This document shows, piece by piece, positions 1 through 8,278 of a DNA stretch of 64,000 bases; the first letter of the stretch is position 1, and every line of letters begins with the position of its first letter. Made by a program: the position numbers and the translations under genes. The notes beneath the pieces were generated by a model. That model was not told where the DNA came from and did no database searches. It saw nothing but the letters and a program-made list of their open reading frames with translations. The stretch is taken from positions 1 to 64,000 of IMG/VR virus record IMGVR_UViG_3300048672_000970; one strand, given 5' to 3'. The DNA comes from a virus.

Positions 1-134
1 AGTTCTTCACTTAGACGCCCGATTTGTTGTTCAGCCTCCATACCCCTCTGATACTGGCCGGCATCTTCGGAATACATGTATTGCCAATTATGCCGGCTCA
101 TCAGGGCTTCGAGCTGTTTTAGTTTATCACTCAT
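1..134 (-). CDS. Hypothetical protein, N-terminal part (runs off left edge)
   Basis: The ATG at 132-134 opens a minus-strand frame without a stop to the window edge (at least 44 codons), starting MSDKLKQLEALMSRHNW. It overlaps the stop of the upstream gene by 8 bases, the translational coupling used throughout this block. The visible part is polar and glutamine/glutamate rich, probably helical. I do not recognise the family. Confidence 0.6.
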   Translation of the reverse strand, partial: MSDKLKQLEALMSRHNWQYMYSEDAGQYQRGMEAEQQIGRLSEE

Positions 135-498
135 ACTTAAGCCCTCGCTTAATCATTTCATTTTCAAGTTGACGCGGACTATACGTTTGAATTTCTTCGT
201 TCATACTCACCAGCCGCAGACGCGGAATGAAATGAGTGATGAGTAGCTTATGCTTGAAATTTTCGCCGAACGCAATGTGTTCAGCCTTATGCAAATCTTC
301 GCCATAAACAGCCGTATTTTCAAGATAGCCCGAGAAAATAGACGGGTGATTCAGGCTAAAAGAAAGCAGATAACTCTGGTTCATCCCCGAATAGTTCGCA
401 ACCAGATTGCTGAGACTCAAGAGAGCATTGGCTGCACGCAGGAGCTTAATAACATTCAACAGGTCAGCATCAGAGACAGTGTTCAGGAGAGTGGTCAT
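127..498 (-). CDS. Hypothetical protein (123 aa)
   Basis: The start MTTLLNTVSDADLLNV is chosen because AAGGAAACGAA stands directly before this ATG; a longer frame back to 543 lacks a ribosome binding site. The protein has a leucine-rich helical N-terminal half and a basic C-terminal tail (KRGLKYE). No catalytic motif or membrane segment is visible. Its 3' end overlaps the next gene's ATG, so the two are likely co-translated. Function unknown. Confidence 0.6.
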   Translation of the reverse strand: MTTLLNTVSDADLLNVIKLLRAANALLSLSNLVANYSGMNQSYLLSFSLNHPSIFSGYLENTAVYGEDLHKAEHIAFGENFKHKLLITHFIPRLRLVSMNEEIQTYSPRQLENEMIKRGLKYE

Positions 499-558
499 TT
501 CGTTTCCTTGAGTTGATAGATGAATTGTACATCCACCTATCATGAAAGTACAGCACTG

Positions 559-1158
559 TTACATTTCGATGCCAAGAAGCCGAAGTTCTTCCTCGGTCAT
601 AACACTGTTAAGTTTCTCTCTGGCCTGATGAACCTTTAGCAGAGTCTTCTGTTCTTCTTGTCGGAATTTCTGGTAACTTTCAAGACCATCCATAATCATC
701 TGAAGTTGCCACATAGCGTCCTCAAAATTCTCTTTGGTGCTTTTTGCACGTTGCTCCCACCCTTCAACCTCAGTAATGCCAATTTCTATGATGCCGCAAT
801 TACTGGATTCAATTTCTTTCTGTGAAATCGAGCCAATTGGCGGCATACGGTCAAACAGCGGCATACGGTCAAACACTGATGCAACCGTATCAAGGCCGTT
901 TTGTAGGGAATAAAATATATCGGGCATCGTATCCGAGGCACAAAGAATAACCCCTGAAATGAAATCGGTCGCAACCGGAGTTAGTACAATATGCGCGGCA
1001 CCGTCACCTAAAGCATTTACATGTGCATTATTTACTTCTGCAATTCGTTTGAACAGTGTGATGAGGTAATGTCCGTTGATAAAGGCACGAAGTTCCTCGC
1101 GTTCACGTTCTTGAGCCTGAGCCAGCTTTTCAGCCTTAGAGAGTTTGGTAGCCATCAT
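559..1158 (-). CDS. Hypothetical coiled-coil protein (199 aa)
   Basis: Preceded by AAAGGA a few bases before tandem ATGs. The N-terminus (about residues 5-25) and the C-terminal third are charged and heptad-like, suggesting coiled coils; the centre is hydrophobic. Residues 96-106 contain an exact short duplication (FDRMP repeated), caused by an 18-bp direct repeat in the DNA near 843-878. The 5' end overlaps the neighbouring gene by 23 bases. No known family recognised. Confidence 0.6.
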   Translation of the reverse strand: MMATKLSKAEKLAQAQEREREELRAFINGHYLITLFKRIAEVNNAHVNALGDGAAHIVLTPVATDFISGVILCASDTMPDIFYSLQNGLDTVASVFDRMPLFDRMPPIGSISQKEIESSNCGIIEIGITEVEGWEQRAKSTKENFEDAMWQLQMIMDGLESYQKFRQEEQKTLLKVHQAREKLNSVMTEEELRLLGIEM

Positions 1159-1330
1159 TGGTTCCTTTCATTTCAACAATTTTAGCTCTAAGATAGTGTT
1201 GGATTTTGTTCCAATGATGTTCTCCCCAAATATCAATTGCTGCTTGTTCGCATTCAGCAATTGATGATTTGACAGTATAGGGAAGAATGTACTTAAAAAT
1301 TGGCCCATCTATAAACACTGCATGCATCAT
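1136..1330 (-). CDS. Small hypothetical protein (64 aa)
   Basis: The start is supported by AAAGGATTG upstream of tandem ATGs, and the frame overlaps both neighbours by a few bases, typical of a coupled phage early operon. The sequence includes an aromatic/acidic stretch (IDIWGEHHWNKI). No recognised domain. Function unknown. Confidence 0.5.
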   Translation of the reverse strand: MMHAVFIDGPIFKYILPYTVKSSIAECEQAAIDIWGEHHWNKIQHYLRAKIVEMKGTNDGYQTL

Positions 1331-1608
1331 TCAATCCTTTCTTCGATGAACATTTCAACTGGTAGGAGATATCCGTTAACGGGAATTTCAGTTCGTTTGA
1401 TTTTGGAATAGAAAACAGTTTGCAGAAAGTCATTCCTGCCATCCCATGAATAGAATAGTTTGTAACACTCGTAATGAGCGATATGATGAATCTCGCAAAG
1501 GTGTTTCACAAATTCGCCATATCTGCCAGCAACATAGTTCTCGCTATCTAACTTATTGAGCTTGAGAAGCTGTTCCCTGATACTCGGCGCCGGCGTGAAT
1601 TTATACAT
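1327..1608 (-). CDS. Small hypothetical protein (93 aa)
   Basis: Starts MYKFTPAPSIREQL and overlaps the upstream gene by 8 bases and the downstream gene by 4. It contains a cluster of His/Tyr/Cys residues (CEIHHIAHYECYKLFYSW, about residues 38-55) that could bind metal, but no family is recognised. Kept because it fits perfectly in the coupled gene chain. Confidence 0.5.
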   Translation of the reverse strand: MYKFTPAPSIREQLLKLNKLDSENYVAGRYGEFVKHLCEIHHIAHYECYKLFYSWDGRNDFLQTVFYSKIKRTEIPVNGYLLPVEMFIEERIE

Positions 1609-1972
1609 TGTTCAAAATCGCCTTCCTATTAGCCTTCAACTGCAAAAGCAGTGCCTGAAGATACTGCTGATAGCTATCGGTACACTCAGGCGAATTCCCC
1701 TCACTGAACGAAACTTCAATCACTTTCCGTGGTATGAAGTCTGCCGGCATCTGAAATGGAATAAAAGAGGGGAGAATATTAACATTTTTCCATTTTGCAC
1801 CGAGAACAGTCTGACTCAGTTCTTTTTCAATTTCGTCATATTCTGAACGCAAAACATCCTTATCAAACACGAAAATGTTACGCTTCAGATAGTCCAGCCG
1901 ATATTCAGTGAACAGCGTTTTATTGCAAATCTCGTTCATCAGTTTACGGTTAGCAGCAGACAATCCCATCAT
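1601..1972 (-). CDS. Hypothetical protein (123 aa)
   Basis: Begins MMGLSAANRKLMNE, immediately after the stop of the 1973-2596 gene, so the pair is probably co-translated. It is a soluble, mixed-charge protein with no visible signal peptide or catalytic motif. The C-terminal 30 residues are glutamine/leucine rich. Function unknown. Confidence 0.55.
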   Translation of the reverse strand: MMGLSAANRKLMNEICNKTLFTEYRLDYLKRNIFVFDKDVLRSEYDEIEKELSQTVLGAKWKNVNILPSFIPFQMPADFIPRKVIEVSFSEGNSPECTDSYQQYLQALLLQLKANRKAILNNV

Positions 1973-2596
1973 TCACCCTTTCATCAAGTTATAAGCATCA
2001 ATCATGGCTTGAGTATCAGTGATGGCCTGCTTATACGCAGCAACCCGTTCCTCAAGGAACTCAACACCCAAATCCATTGTTCCGCCATGATTTGAGGCGA
2101 CGATAACAGGTTTACCATCTACGTTGATGAGCCATGCCTGACTATCGCATTCCCAACCAGACCAGTACACGTCAATGACTTGTTCCGCAAGAATTTCTTT
2201 TCCATTAAACACAACTGTCAGGGCGTTAATTTTGGCCTTCTCAACATTCTCAAGATGCCAACGACCTCTAACGGTTTCGTAAATCATCTTTGCCACTGGC
2301 GCGTGTTTATTAAAAGCATCCTCCCAGAAATTAAACAGTAGCTGATTGTATTCGTACGGAGTGTTTTTATCAGTCATCATTTTCGGCGTGGCTCGAATTT
2401 CCCTAATAACCGCCTGCAGAACCTTCGTCAGTTGAAGTGGATCTACCCGAGAGTGCAGCTCATTGAACCTGTCATAAAATGACTTGGACTCATTACAAGC
2501 GATATCACTCAGTTCATTAACGTCAAGTTCGTTAAAGGACTTGACACACAGTTCTTTGTATTTGTTAACCAGTTCATTCACTTTCTTAATAGTCAT
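1973..2596 (-). CDS. Hypothetical protein (207 aa)
   Basis: Starts MTIKKVNELVNKYKELC with GGAGAATGAG just before the ATG. An N-terminal helical region (1-110) is followed by a beta-rich segment containing ADQVIDVYWSGWECDSQAW-like aromatic residues (about 140-160) and a helical tail. No family recognised. It lies one base downstream of the metallophosphoesterase gene, so it is in the same transcript. Confidence 0.6.
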   Translation of the reverse strand: MTIKKVNELVNKYKELCVKSFNELDVNELSDIACNESKSFYDRFNELHSRVDPLQLTKVLQAVIREIRATPKMMTDKNTPYEYNQLLFNFWEDAFNKHAPVAKMIYETVRGRWHLENVEKAKINALTVVFNGKEILAEQVIDVYWSGWECDSQAWLINVDGKPVIVASNHGGTMDLGVEFLEERVAAYKQAITDTQAMIDAYNLMKG

Positions 2597-2597
2597 C

Positions 2598-3383
2598 TCA
2601 TTCTCCTAAGTCAATAATCATCGGACGACCACCAATGGTGGCGTTCCTGTATTCTGACACATAGCCAGTTGGATTGCAATAGATTTTACATCCATGAAGC
2701 GCTGTTTCGATACGGTCATGAGTATGTCCGTGAAGCCAGAAATCGGCCTTTTCAATCAGATGGTCGCTATCACTGGCAAAGCCGCCATTGATGCCATCAC
2801 CCCAATGTTTGAACCGGGGATGAACAAGTTCCCGGCTAGGAAGGTGATGAGTGATGCATACGTTCTTTTTCGTGCCAGCACTTAACGCAATGTCAAACAG
2901 TGTTTGTTGTTTTTCATGCAGACGCTTCATGTCGCGGACAGAAAACTTTGAGGCAAAATCATCAATCTTTTTGAAATCATTCAGCCCTTCATAAACAGCC
3001 AGTGAATCTAACGGCTGTTTGCCACCATCCGCCCAAAACGTTCCGAGAATGAATTTGAATTCAGGATGTTCAGTAAAGACTTTAACATCGGTGATGCCAG
3101 TGTGCCATAGGTTACTGAATGCTAATTTATCATGATACTCATCAACCGCTTGAAGCGACGTTCCATATGCCTCATGATTACCAAGAACATACAGCACTTT
3201 CTCAAATTTGTCCGTGCAAATGGTGAGAAATTCAGTTAGCCTATCAAAATGCTTCCCACTGAAAATGTCTCCAGCCAGTACCAGCCAAGCATTCTTTTCT
3301 GGGATGATGTAAGCGTTAAACAGGTCTGGAACCGGTGCAGAAAAGCCTTCAAGATGAAGGTCGGAATGGAGTTGAAGTTTCAT
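2598..3383 (-). CDS. Calcineurin-like metallophosphoesterase
   Basis: The protein (261 aa from MKLQLHSDLHLE) carries the metallophosphoesterase signature in order: SDLHLE (D-x-H, residues 7-12), LAGDIFSG (GD), LGNHEAYG (GNHE), ITHHLPS and a C-terminal LHGHTHDR (GHTH). These residues bind the two metal ions of phosphodiesterases and phosphatases. The substrate cannot be told from sequence; phage members include nucleic-acid and cyclic-nucleotide phosphodiesterases. The start at 3383 is chosen because a 31-codon gene ends 1 base before this ATG and supplies GGA at the right distance; an ATG at 3419 would give 12 extra residues. Cytoplasmic; same transcript as its neighbours. Confidence 0.85.
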   Translation of the reverse strand: MKLQLHSDLHLEGFSAPVPDLFNAYIIPEKNAWLVLAGDIFSGKHFDRLTEFLTICTDKFEKVLYVLGNHEAYGTSLQAVDEYHDKLAFSNLWHTGITDVKVFTEHPEFKFILGTFWADGGKQPLDSLAVYEGLNDFKKIDDFASKFSVRDMKRLHEKQQTLFDIALSAGTKKNVCITHHLPSRELVHPRFKHWGDGINGGFASDSDHLIEKADFWLHGHTHDRIETALHGCKIYCNPTGYVSEYRNATIGGRPMIIDLGE

Positions 3384-3384
3384 A

Positions 3385-3480
3385 TTAAATTCCGTTAGCC
3401 AGATGTTCCCACCCAGCATCTAGAGAACTACACATCACCGCATATTCATGCGGGCCGGCGAACACGTTCACGATTCCCAT
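3385..3480 (-). CDS. Candidate 31-aa microprotein
   Basis: A short frame MGIVNVFAGPHEYAVMCSS... of 31 codons sits exactly between two genes. Its ATG overlaps the stop of the upstream gene, AAAGGAATCC lies upstream, and its TAA ends one base before the metallophosphoesterase ATG. This tight fit argues that it is translated, or at least used for coupling. No membrane segment. Below the usual length for gene finders. Confidence 0.45.
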   Translation of the reverse strand: MGIVNVFAGPHEYAVMCSSLDAGWEHLANGI

Positions 3481-3893
3481 TTTGTCGGATTCCTTTCAAG
3501 CAGATGATTTAATGTTTTTATATGAATGACAACATCATTGCCGGCGTACACGGCATTAATGATGGTGGTGAGTAAATCAATTTTAGAAGTGAGTTGCTGA
3601 CACTGCCTGTCGATAATAATTCGTTCACATTCAAATTGGCAGTCATATTCGGGGGTTGAGAAAAATTCGCAAAATTCGTTTTCATGCCACCAGTTATGAG
3701 CCTTTTGACAAAGATTGCGCCAGAAAGAGGCATTAACGTACCGTCGATGCTCGGCATATTTGGCCTCAAATTCTTGTTGCCAACTGCGGACACGGCGAAG
3801 ATCGCTTTCGTGGTCACCCAGCATCAAGCATAAGTTTTCAAAGAGTGGATTCGGCGTTCCAAGATTACCTTTAATATGCACGGTATCGGTCAT
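3468..3893 (-). CDS. Hypothetical protein (141 aa)
   Basis: The start MTDTVHIKGNLGTPNPLF is chosen because GGAGCTACT precedes it; an earlier ATG has no such site. The middle is rich in aromatic and charged residues (WWHENEFCEFF). It has four Cys but no clear zinc-finger spacing. It is the first gene after a strong terminator (3931-3950). Function unknown. Confidence 0.55.
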   Translation of the reverse strand: MTDTVHIKGNLGTPNPLFENLCLMLGDHESDLRRVRSWQQEFEAKYAEHRRYVNASFWRNLCQKAHNWWHENEFCEFFSTPEYDCQFECERIIIDRQCQQLTSKIDLLTTIINAVYAGNDVVIHIKTLNHLLERNPTKWES

Positions 3894-3930
3894 AGTAGCT
3901 CCATTGGTTAGGTTTTTCATTATAGCAAAA

Positions 3931-3950
3931 AGCCGCCCCTTGGGGCGGCT
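3931..3950 (-). terminator. Rho-independent terminator
   Basis: A perfect 9-bp stem (AGCCGCCCC / GGGGCGGCT) with a 2-base loop is flanked by A-runs on the left and T-runs on the right, so it can act in both directions. It ends the transcript of the membrane-protein gene 3954-4679. Confidence 0.85.
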
Positions 3951-3953
3951 TTT

Positions 3954-4679
3954 TTACTTAGGCAGGTCGAAACCGTCTGTCATCTTGGCAACAGCCTGTT
4001 TTCGCAGATTGTCCGCAATACCAAAGTAGATTTGGCGCGCAGCGTCTGCTACGAAATCAAACACGAGAAAGTTCAGGAGAGAAATCGGCCAGCAGGAAAT
4101 CCATCCGATGATTGACTTTTTATGCTCGCTCGGAACAGGCGTCACATGCTCGATAAGCTGTTGAAAGGTGGAGGGAGTGGTAAAAGAATATGTCTTAACG
4201 CTAGAACGCATGCTGTCATCCACCTCGGACACCAGTTTTGCCTGTGAGGATTTCAATCCCAAATGGCTAAATTCAACTTCATCCGCGTAAAGAGCGGAAA
4301 CGGGAATCTTAGACGACTTTGACCATTTAGCAAGTGCTTCATCGAACTGGCGCTTTTGATTTGCCAGTAGACGAGTCCATTGCATCTTTGCCCAAAATGC
4401 ACCAGCGACAAAGAAGCCGATTACTGCAGCAAAATGCACATACCACGGTTGGTCAATAATGGCTGTGAGAAGTGCTGAATCGGCCAGCTTGACTCCGTTA
4501 TGCCAGTTGTTAAAAACCATTGCGAGAAGCACTAGGCCGAGAAGCGATGCCCATCCTTCATACGTGTCACTGTTGACAATCTGACTCAAAATGAGAGTGA
4601 TGAAAAAGACGATGGCCGCGAAAAGCAGCGGGGAGTTCAGAGCGAACACCGTGATGAGAATGCCAGAGAGAAATTCCAT
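3954..4679 (-). CDS. Integral membrane protein (241 aa)
   Basis: Residues 4-30, 40-60 and 80-98 are strongly hydrophobic, giving about three N-terminal membrane spans; a further hydrophobic stretch lies near 192-212. Between them is a soluble charged domain (about 100-185). No family signature is recognised. AAGGAACCATA precedes the ATG. The gene is followed directly by a strong terminator and preceded by a lipoprotein gene, so a small envelope-directed operon is likely. A role in the host membrane (exclusion, lysis control) is inference only. Confidence 0.6.
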   Translation of the reverse strand: MEFLSGILITVFALNSPLLFAAIVFFITLILSQIVNSDTYEGWASLLGLVLLAMVFNNWHNGVKLADSALLTAIIDQPWYVHFAAVIGFFVAGAFWAKMQWTRLLANQKRQFDEALAKWSKSSKIPVSALYADEVEFSHLGLKSSQAKLVSEVDDSMRSSVKTYSFTTPSTFQQLIEHVTPVPSEHKKSIIGWISCWPISLLNFLVFDFVADAARQIYFGIADNLRKQAVAKMTDGFDLPK

Positions 4680-4704
4680 TATGGTTCCTTTTGGTTAGAG
4701 ATAA

Positions 4705-4977
4705 TTATTGCGCGTCAAGACCGCAACCTTTTTCGGTTTTGACGCTATACGGTTCATACAAGTCAAATCCGATGAAATAAAACGGGGCGACGAGAGTTTC
4801 AGACAAAATGAAAGCCCAAACGACGTTGCCCCAAATGACACGATAGCACATCTTTTTGCTTTGGTCAGTTTGTGCATTCAACAGCCCAAACGTAGGGTAA
4901 ACCTTTTCTTGATGATGCATCGGCTGACCGCATGCAGTGAGGCAAAGAACCATCAACACAATCAGAAACTTTTTCAT
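4705..4977 (-). CDS. Small putative lipoprotein (90 aa)
   Basis: Start MKKFLIVLMVLCLTACGQP has a classic lipoprotein signal peptide: Lys-Lys, a hydrophobic core and an LTAC lipobox, so Cys16 would be lipidated. AAAGGCACCAA lies upstream of this ATG. The mature part holds a second hydrophobic segment (VIWGNVVWAFILSETLVAPF, about 47-66), suggesting an extra membrane anchor. Likely targeted to the periplasmic face. Function unknown. Confidence 0.6.
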   Translation of the reverse strand: MKKFLIVLMVLCLTACGQPMHHQEKVYPTFGLLNAQTDQSKKMCYRVIWGNVVWAFILSETLVAPFYFIGFDLYEPYSVKTEKGCGLDAQ

Positions 4978-4987
4978 TTGGTGCCTT

Positions 4988-5410
4988 TCAAAAATCGGTG
5001 CACCGTACAACACTGGTCAGTTCTTTGTACCGACTGAATGGGATTGTAACGCAGGTTTCAGTGTCTTGCAATAGCGTAATCAGTCGTTGCAAAGAATCAA
5101 GATGGGCTTGGGCGGTTTGAAGAAGATTTTCAAGGTCTTTTCGCTGGTCGAAAAGACGCCGCCGCTCAGCGTCGGCGCGGATTTCAACCGCTTCAAATTC
5201 TCCAAACAGCGATTCTTTAATGAGGCTGAATATTGAGATAGTTTGGCGGCATCCTTCTTCGTCCATCTGCTCGATTTGCCGCTCAATATCCGCAATCTGC
5301 TCGCAAAGTTCTTGAATGTGGAATTCAACTGCAGGAATCATCTTCAGAAATTCTTTGACGAAATAGTCTCGGTCTTCCAAAGAATCAATCTGAATAGTGA
5401 TATCAGCCAT
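4988..5410 (-). CDS. Hypothetical coiled-coil protein (140 aa)
   Basis: The start MADITIQIDSLEDRDYF is chosen on GAAAGGCCCC before the ATG. Residues about 25-60 and 80-120 are heptad-like and highly charged (IADIERQIEQMDEEG; RRLFDQRKDLENLLQTAQ), predicting an antiparallel coiled coil. Follows the terminator of phoH. Function unknown. Confidence 0.55.
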   Translation of the reverse strand: MADITIQIDSLEDRDYFVKEFLKMIPAVEFHIQELCEQIADIERQIEQMDEEGCRQTISIFSLIKESLFGEFEAVEIRADAERRRLFDQRKDLENLLQTAQAHLDSLQRLITLLQDTETCVTIPFSRYKELTSVVRCTDF

Positions 5411-5455
5411 TGGGGCCTTTCGTTTGTTATCCAATGACTGAATTCTAGACGAAAA

Positions 5456-5479
5456 AACGGGGACTCGCAAGCCCCCGTT
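5456..5479 (-). terminator. Rho-independent terminator after phoH
   Basis: On the minus strand AACGGGG pairs with CCCCGTT across a 10-base loop and is followed by a run of T residues. It lies just downstream of the phoH stop codon. Confidence 0.75.
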
Positions 5480-5499
5480 ACAAACACTTACATTTTCAA

Positions 5500-6264
5500 T
5501 TATTCCAGATTGTCCAGAATCAGAGAAATCAGTGGATGCCGCTGAATGTCCGCTTTGGTCAGTTCAACCACGCAAATATCAGGCGACTTGCCACGTAACT
5601 TAGTGATAACTTGTTCAAAGCCGGTTTGATTCGTTTTCACATCACTTTGTTTTGTATCACCAGTGAAAACCATTTGGCAATTTTCACTAATGCGGGTGAG
5701 CAACAGTTTGAAAGATTCAACGCTCATATTTTGGGATTCTTCGACCAGTACGATGCAATCCTTAAAAGTCTTGCCGCGTTGGTACGCAAGTGGAGCAAAT
5801 TCGATACGTCCTTCTTCCATCAGTTGATCAACCATCTTCGCGCCAATCAGTTCTTCCATGCAGTTTAATGTCGGCATGAAATAGGGTAGTACCTTATCTT
5901 CCAATTCGCCGGGCAGTGCTCCAAGGTCAAATTCACCTGAAGTCAATACCCCTGCTGGAACGATTGGCCGAGTGACGAGAATCTTTTCAACTTCGTTACT
6001 CAGCAGTTTTTCCAGGGCTGATTGGGCAGCAAGGATACTTTTACCAGTTCCACTAGCGCCGTAACAAAACAGCACCGGGTAACCGTCATCAAGCATTCTC
6101 ACATACATTTCCTGACCATAACTCTTTGGTAAGAGCTTTTTCCGGAACTGGACGTTTTGCTTGATTGGTTGTGGATACTTCTGACGTTTTGGCTTAATCT
6201 GAGTTACTTTCCCTCCAAAAAACTCGTCATCGTCAGTTTCTCTAATTTTTACAGATTTTCCCAA
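5500..6264 (-). CDS. phoH: PhoH-like ATPase
   Basis: The 254-residue protein has the PhoH P-loop core: Walker A GASGTGKS (69-76), the family's TRPIVPAG segment (98-105), LGALPGELEDKVLPY (115-129) and a Walker B variant VEESQN (174-179) in place of the usual DEAQN, then TGDTKQSD (about 201-208). PhoH proteins are ATPases often fused to or associated with RNA-processing functions and are common in large myoviruses; the exact role in phages is unsettled. The N-terminal 45 residues are basic and probably disordered. The start ATG is preceded by AAAGGAGC. Confidence 0.9.
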   Translation of the reverse strand: MGKSVKIRETDDDEFFGGKVTQIKPKRQKYPQPIKQNVQFRKKLLPKSYGQEMYVRMLDDGYPVLFCYGASGTGKSILAAQSALEKLLSNEVEKILVTRPIVPAGVLTSGEFDLGALPGELEDKVLPYFMPTLNCMEELIGAKMVDQLMEEGRIEFAPLAYQRGKTFKDCIVLVEESQNMSVESFKLLLTRISENCQMVFTGDTKQSDVKTNQTGFEQVITKLRGKSPDICVVELTKADIQRHPLISLILDNLE

Positions 6265-6421
6265 TTAATGCTCCTTTATAGTTGGGGTTACTTTTAAGCA
6301 TCGCTGCTCTGAGGGTTAGTTTTATCGTGCCTGAATGGAGAGAAAATTGCTACGGGATGTTTATATACCCGTCTAGGTTATATTTTAGGCACAACCAGAA
6401 AAACTAACAAAAATGGATTCT

Positions 6422-6805
6422 TTACTTATCGTTCCTCATCTTGGTCACCATGTTCATCCAGTCAGTTGTCGTGATGACCATCCCTTCTGGGAATTTAGGC
6501 ATCTTCGCCGACTTGTCCATGCATTGCATCAGATGATGCGCCAGTTTAACACGTTCTTCGTTCGACATTGCACGTAATGCATCTACAGCTTCAGCATCCG
6601 ACGCATGGGAATCCAGTCCGATGCCATTGTTGCTGAGAAAAAATTCTGATGGAACGGCATCTTCATGCTTGAAAAATTCGGACATCTTGGACAGGACGAA
6701 AATGTCTGATGGGTCAGCTTTACCGTCATTGTCGATGATACGCTGAAGAACTAACCGTTCGTTAATGTAGCCATCTTCAGCGAGAAATCGTTGCAGTAGT
6801 TTCAT
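6422..6805 (-). CDS. Hypothetical protein (127 aa)
   Basis: Starts MKLLQRFLAEDGYINERL. A largely helical, acidic protein with several Met residues near the C-terminus; no signal peptide or catalytic motif. A late-promoter-like box lies about 25 bases upstream (6831-6836). The 157 bases between this gene and phoH hold no gene. Function unknown. Confidence 0.55.
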   Translation of the reverse strand: MKLLQRFLAEDGYINERLVLQRIIDNDGKADPSDIFVLSKMSEFFKHEDAVPSEFFLSNNGIGLDSHASDAEAVDALRAMSNEERVKLAHHLMQCMDKSAKMPKFPEGMVITTTDWMNMVTKMRNDK

Positions 6806-6830
6806 AATGAAAACTTTATTGGGTTTCCAT

Positions 6831-6836
6831 TATTTA
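6831..6836 (-). promoter_or_regulatory. Late-promoter-like box (GGTAAATA)
   Basis: The minus-strand octamer GGTAAATA, core TAAATA, resembles the T4 late promoter TATAAATA and lies about 25 bases before the ATG of the 6422-6805 gene, the spacing seen for other boxes in this window. Confidence 0.35.
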
Positions 6837-6842
6837 CCAGAT

Positions 6843-7403
6843 TCAGTAGATGTAATCAACAACTTGGTCGCACAGGCCATACTTCTTGCATTCATGTGCG
6901 GTCAGGAATCGGTCTGATTGCGCGAACACAATATCCTTGATTTGCTTTTCATTCATGGTCGAATGCTTCTTGAAATAAGTGATGAACTTCTTGGCGAGCA
7001 TTTCATTTCGTTTGTTGATGGCGACTAGCTCATGGTACTTACCTTCCATGCCGCCGTAAAACTGGTGAGCCATGATTTCCGTATTGCGGGTAATCTTGCG
7101 AGTTCCTTTATTGCCAGCACAAGCGATTAGAAGGCCCATAGACGCGAGCAAACCGGACGCGGTAGTGTGGACAGGGAGCCGGGAATGGACGATGGCATCA
7201 ACGATGGCAAAGCCATCTGACACCGAGCCACCTTCCGTATTGATGATGAAATTCAGTTGGTCAACATGATTGAGCATATTGGCCTTCAGAATGAAATTAC
7301 ACGCAGCATAGGCTTGGTTAGTTTCCACCTGTCCGAACAGCATGAAAGTGCCTAATGATTCTAGTGAAATTTGCTCAAAGCCAATTAACGTTTGTTCGTC
7401 CAT
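6843..7403 (-). CDS. ClpP-like serine protease
   Basis: The 186-residue protein has the ClpP fold signature with an apparently intact catalytic triad: Ser88 in LLASMG, His113 in IMAHQFYGG and Asp164 in SDRFLTA, plus the oxyanion-loop EGGSVSDG (57-64). Length is close to bacterial ClpP (about 200 aa) but without a propeptide. ClpP forms tetradecameric chambers with ClpX/ClpA; phage homologues may process structural proteins or redirect host proteolysis. Here it is not next to capsid genes, so a prohead-protease role is not supported by context. AAGGAG precedes the start. Confidence 0.85.
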   Translation of the reverse strand: MDEQTLIGFEQISLESLGTFMLFGQVETNQAYAACNFILKANMLNHVDQLNFIINTEGGSVSDGFAIVDAIVHSRLPVHTTASGLLASMGLLIACAGNKGTRKITRNTEIMAHQFYGGMEGKYHELVAINKRNEMLAKKFITYFKKHSTMNEKQIKDIVFAQSDRFLTAHECKKYGLCDQVVDYIY

Positions 7404-7496
7404 AAAAAACTCCTTGTTTTCAGATTGTAAATAATTTTACCACGGATTCATCTTAACTGATGTTTCACGGGAAATTTCTTAATTGAAAGGTATCAC

Positions 7497-8132
7497 ATGC
7501 AACCACTTTACTTTGAATCCCCTTACGGGAAAACTCTACTGACGCCGTATGAATGGCAAAAACCTATCTGTGATGCATTGCAACAAAAACTGGCATCATT
7601 CCGAATCGCCCGGCAAATGGGTGGTTCATTGCTTTCACTATACCACGCATTTCACATTTGTGACCCGTTCGTATCATCTGTTAAGCAACATGTCCTCATC
7701 GTTTCCCCTAATTATCAAACCGCTAATGGGAAAAAGGATATGGCGAGAAACATTTGCCGAAACACCGGCATTCCATTCTATGAATCTCAACGGGTGCTAG
7801 AGTTTGAAAATGGCAGCACGATTCGATTTGAAAATGGAAACAACTTGAGCGAGTTTTCTCTAAAGGGTAGTAAATTTCATTCGGTGTTCATCAACGATGA
7901 TACATTCATTTCGTTCAGCATATATGAGTCAGTTTTCTACCCGTTTGTGATGGGTGAAAGCAATTTCGTCTCATTTGGTATTGGGCCGGATCATCCACTG
8001 GACAAAATGACGGCACGTGGCGAACGATACACCTTTCCTTATACTTGTAATCCAAATGCTGAACAAGTAGTGCAAAATTTGAAGGGAGTGATGACTCCTG
8101 AAATGTGGATGCGGGAAATGCTCGCTGAATAA
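7497..8132 (+). CDS. Terminase large-subunit-like ATPase domain, degenerate and lacking nuclease
   Basis: A lone plus-strand gene of 211 residues. The order of motifs matches the ATPase half of phage large terminases such as T4 gp17: TPYEWQKPICDAL (adenine-side segment), RQMGGS (39-44) where functional enzymes have R-Q-x-G-K-S/T, LIVSPNYQTA, ENGSTIRFENG, and VFINDDTF (130-137) where Walker B normally ends in D-E. The P-loop lysine and the catalytic glutamate are both replaced, and the C-terminal RNase H-like nuclease is absent. It probably cannot hydrolyse ATP. It may be a regulatory paralogue or a remnant. AAAGG precedes the ATG with good spacing, which argues that it is expressed. Confidence 0.6.
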   Translation: MQPLYFESPYGKTLLTPYEWQKPICDALQQKLASFRIARQMGGSLLSLYHAFHICDPFVSSVKQHVLIVSPNYQTANGKKDMARNICRNTGIPFYESQRVLEFENGSTIRFENGNNLSEFSLKGSKFHSVFINDDTFISFSIYESVFYPFVMGESNFVSFGIGPDHPLDKMTARGERYTFPYTCNPNAEQVVQNLKGVMTPEMWMREMLAE

Positions 8133-8150
8133 GTAATTACCAACGACAGA

Positions 8151-8169
8151 AGGGGGCCAATGGCCCCCT
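8151..8169 (+). terminator. Hairpin, probable terminator
   Basis: AGGGGGCC / GGCCCCCT forms an 8-bp GC-rich stem around AAT, 19 bases after the stop of the terminase-like gene. No long T-run follows on the plus strand, so termination efficiency is uncertain. Confidence 0.5.
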
Positions 8170-8278
8170 TCGCATGCAGTCTTTCTCTTGATATCCACTC
8201 CAGGTGGAAACTGAATTTGATTACTCAGTCGGCTGTGCGCTTTTTCAGACTACTGAACGCACTCTTTCAATTTGTTAT

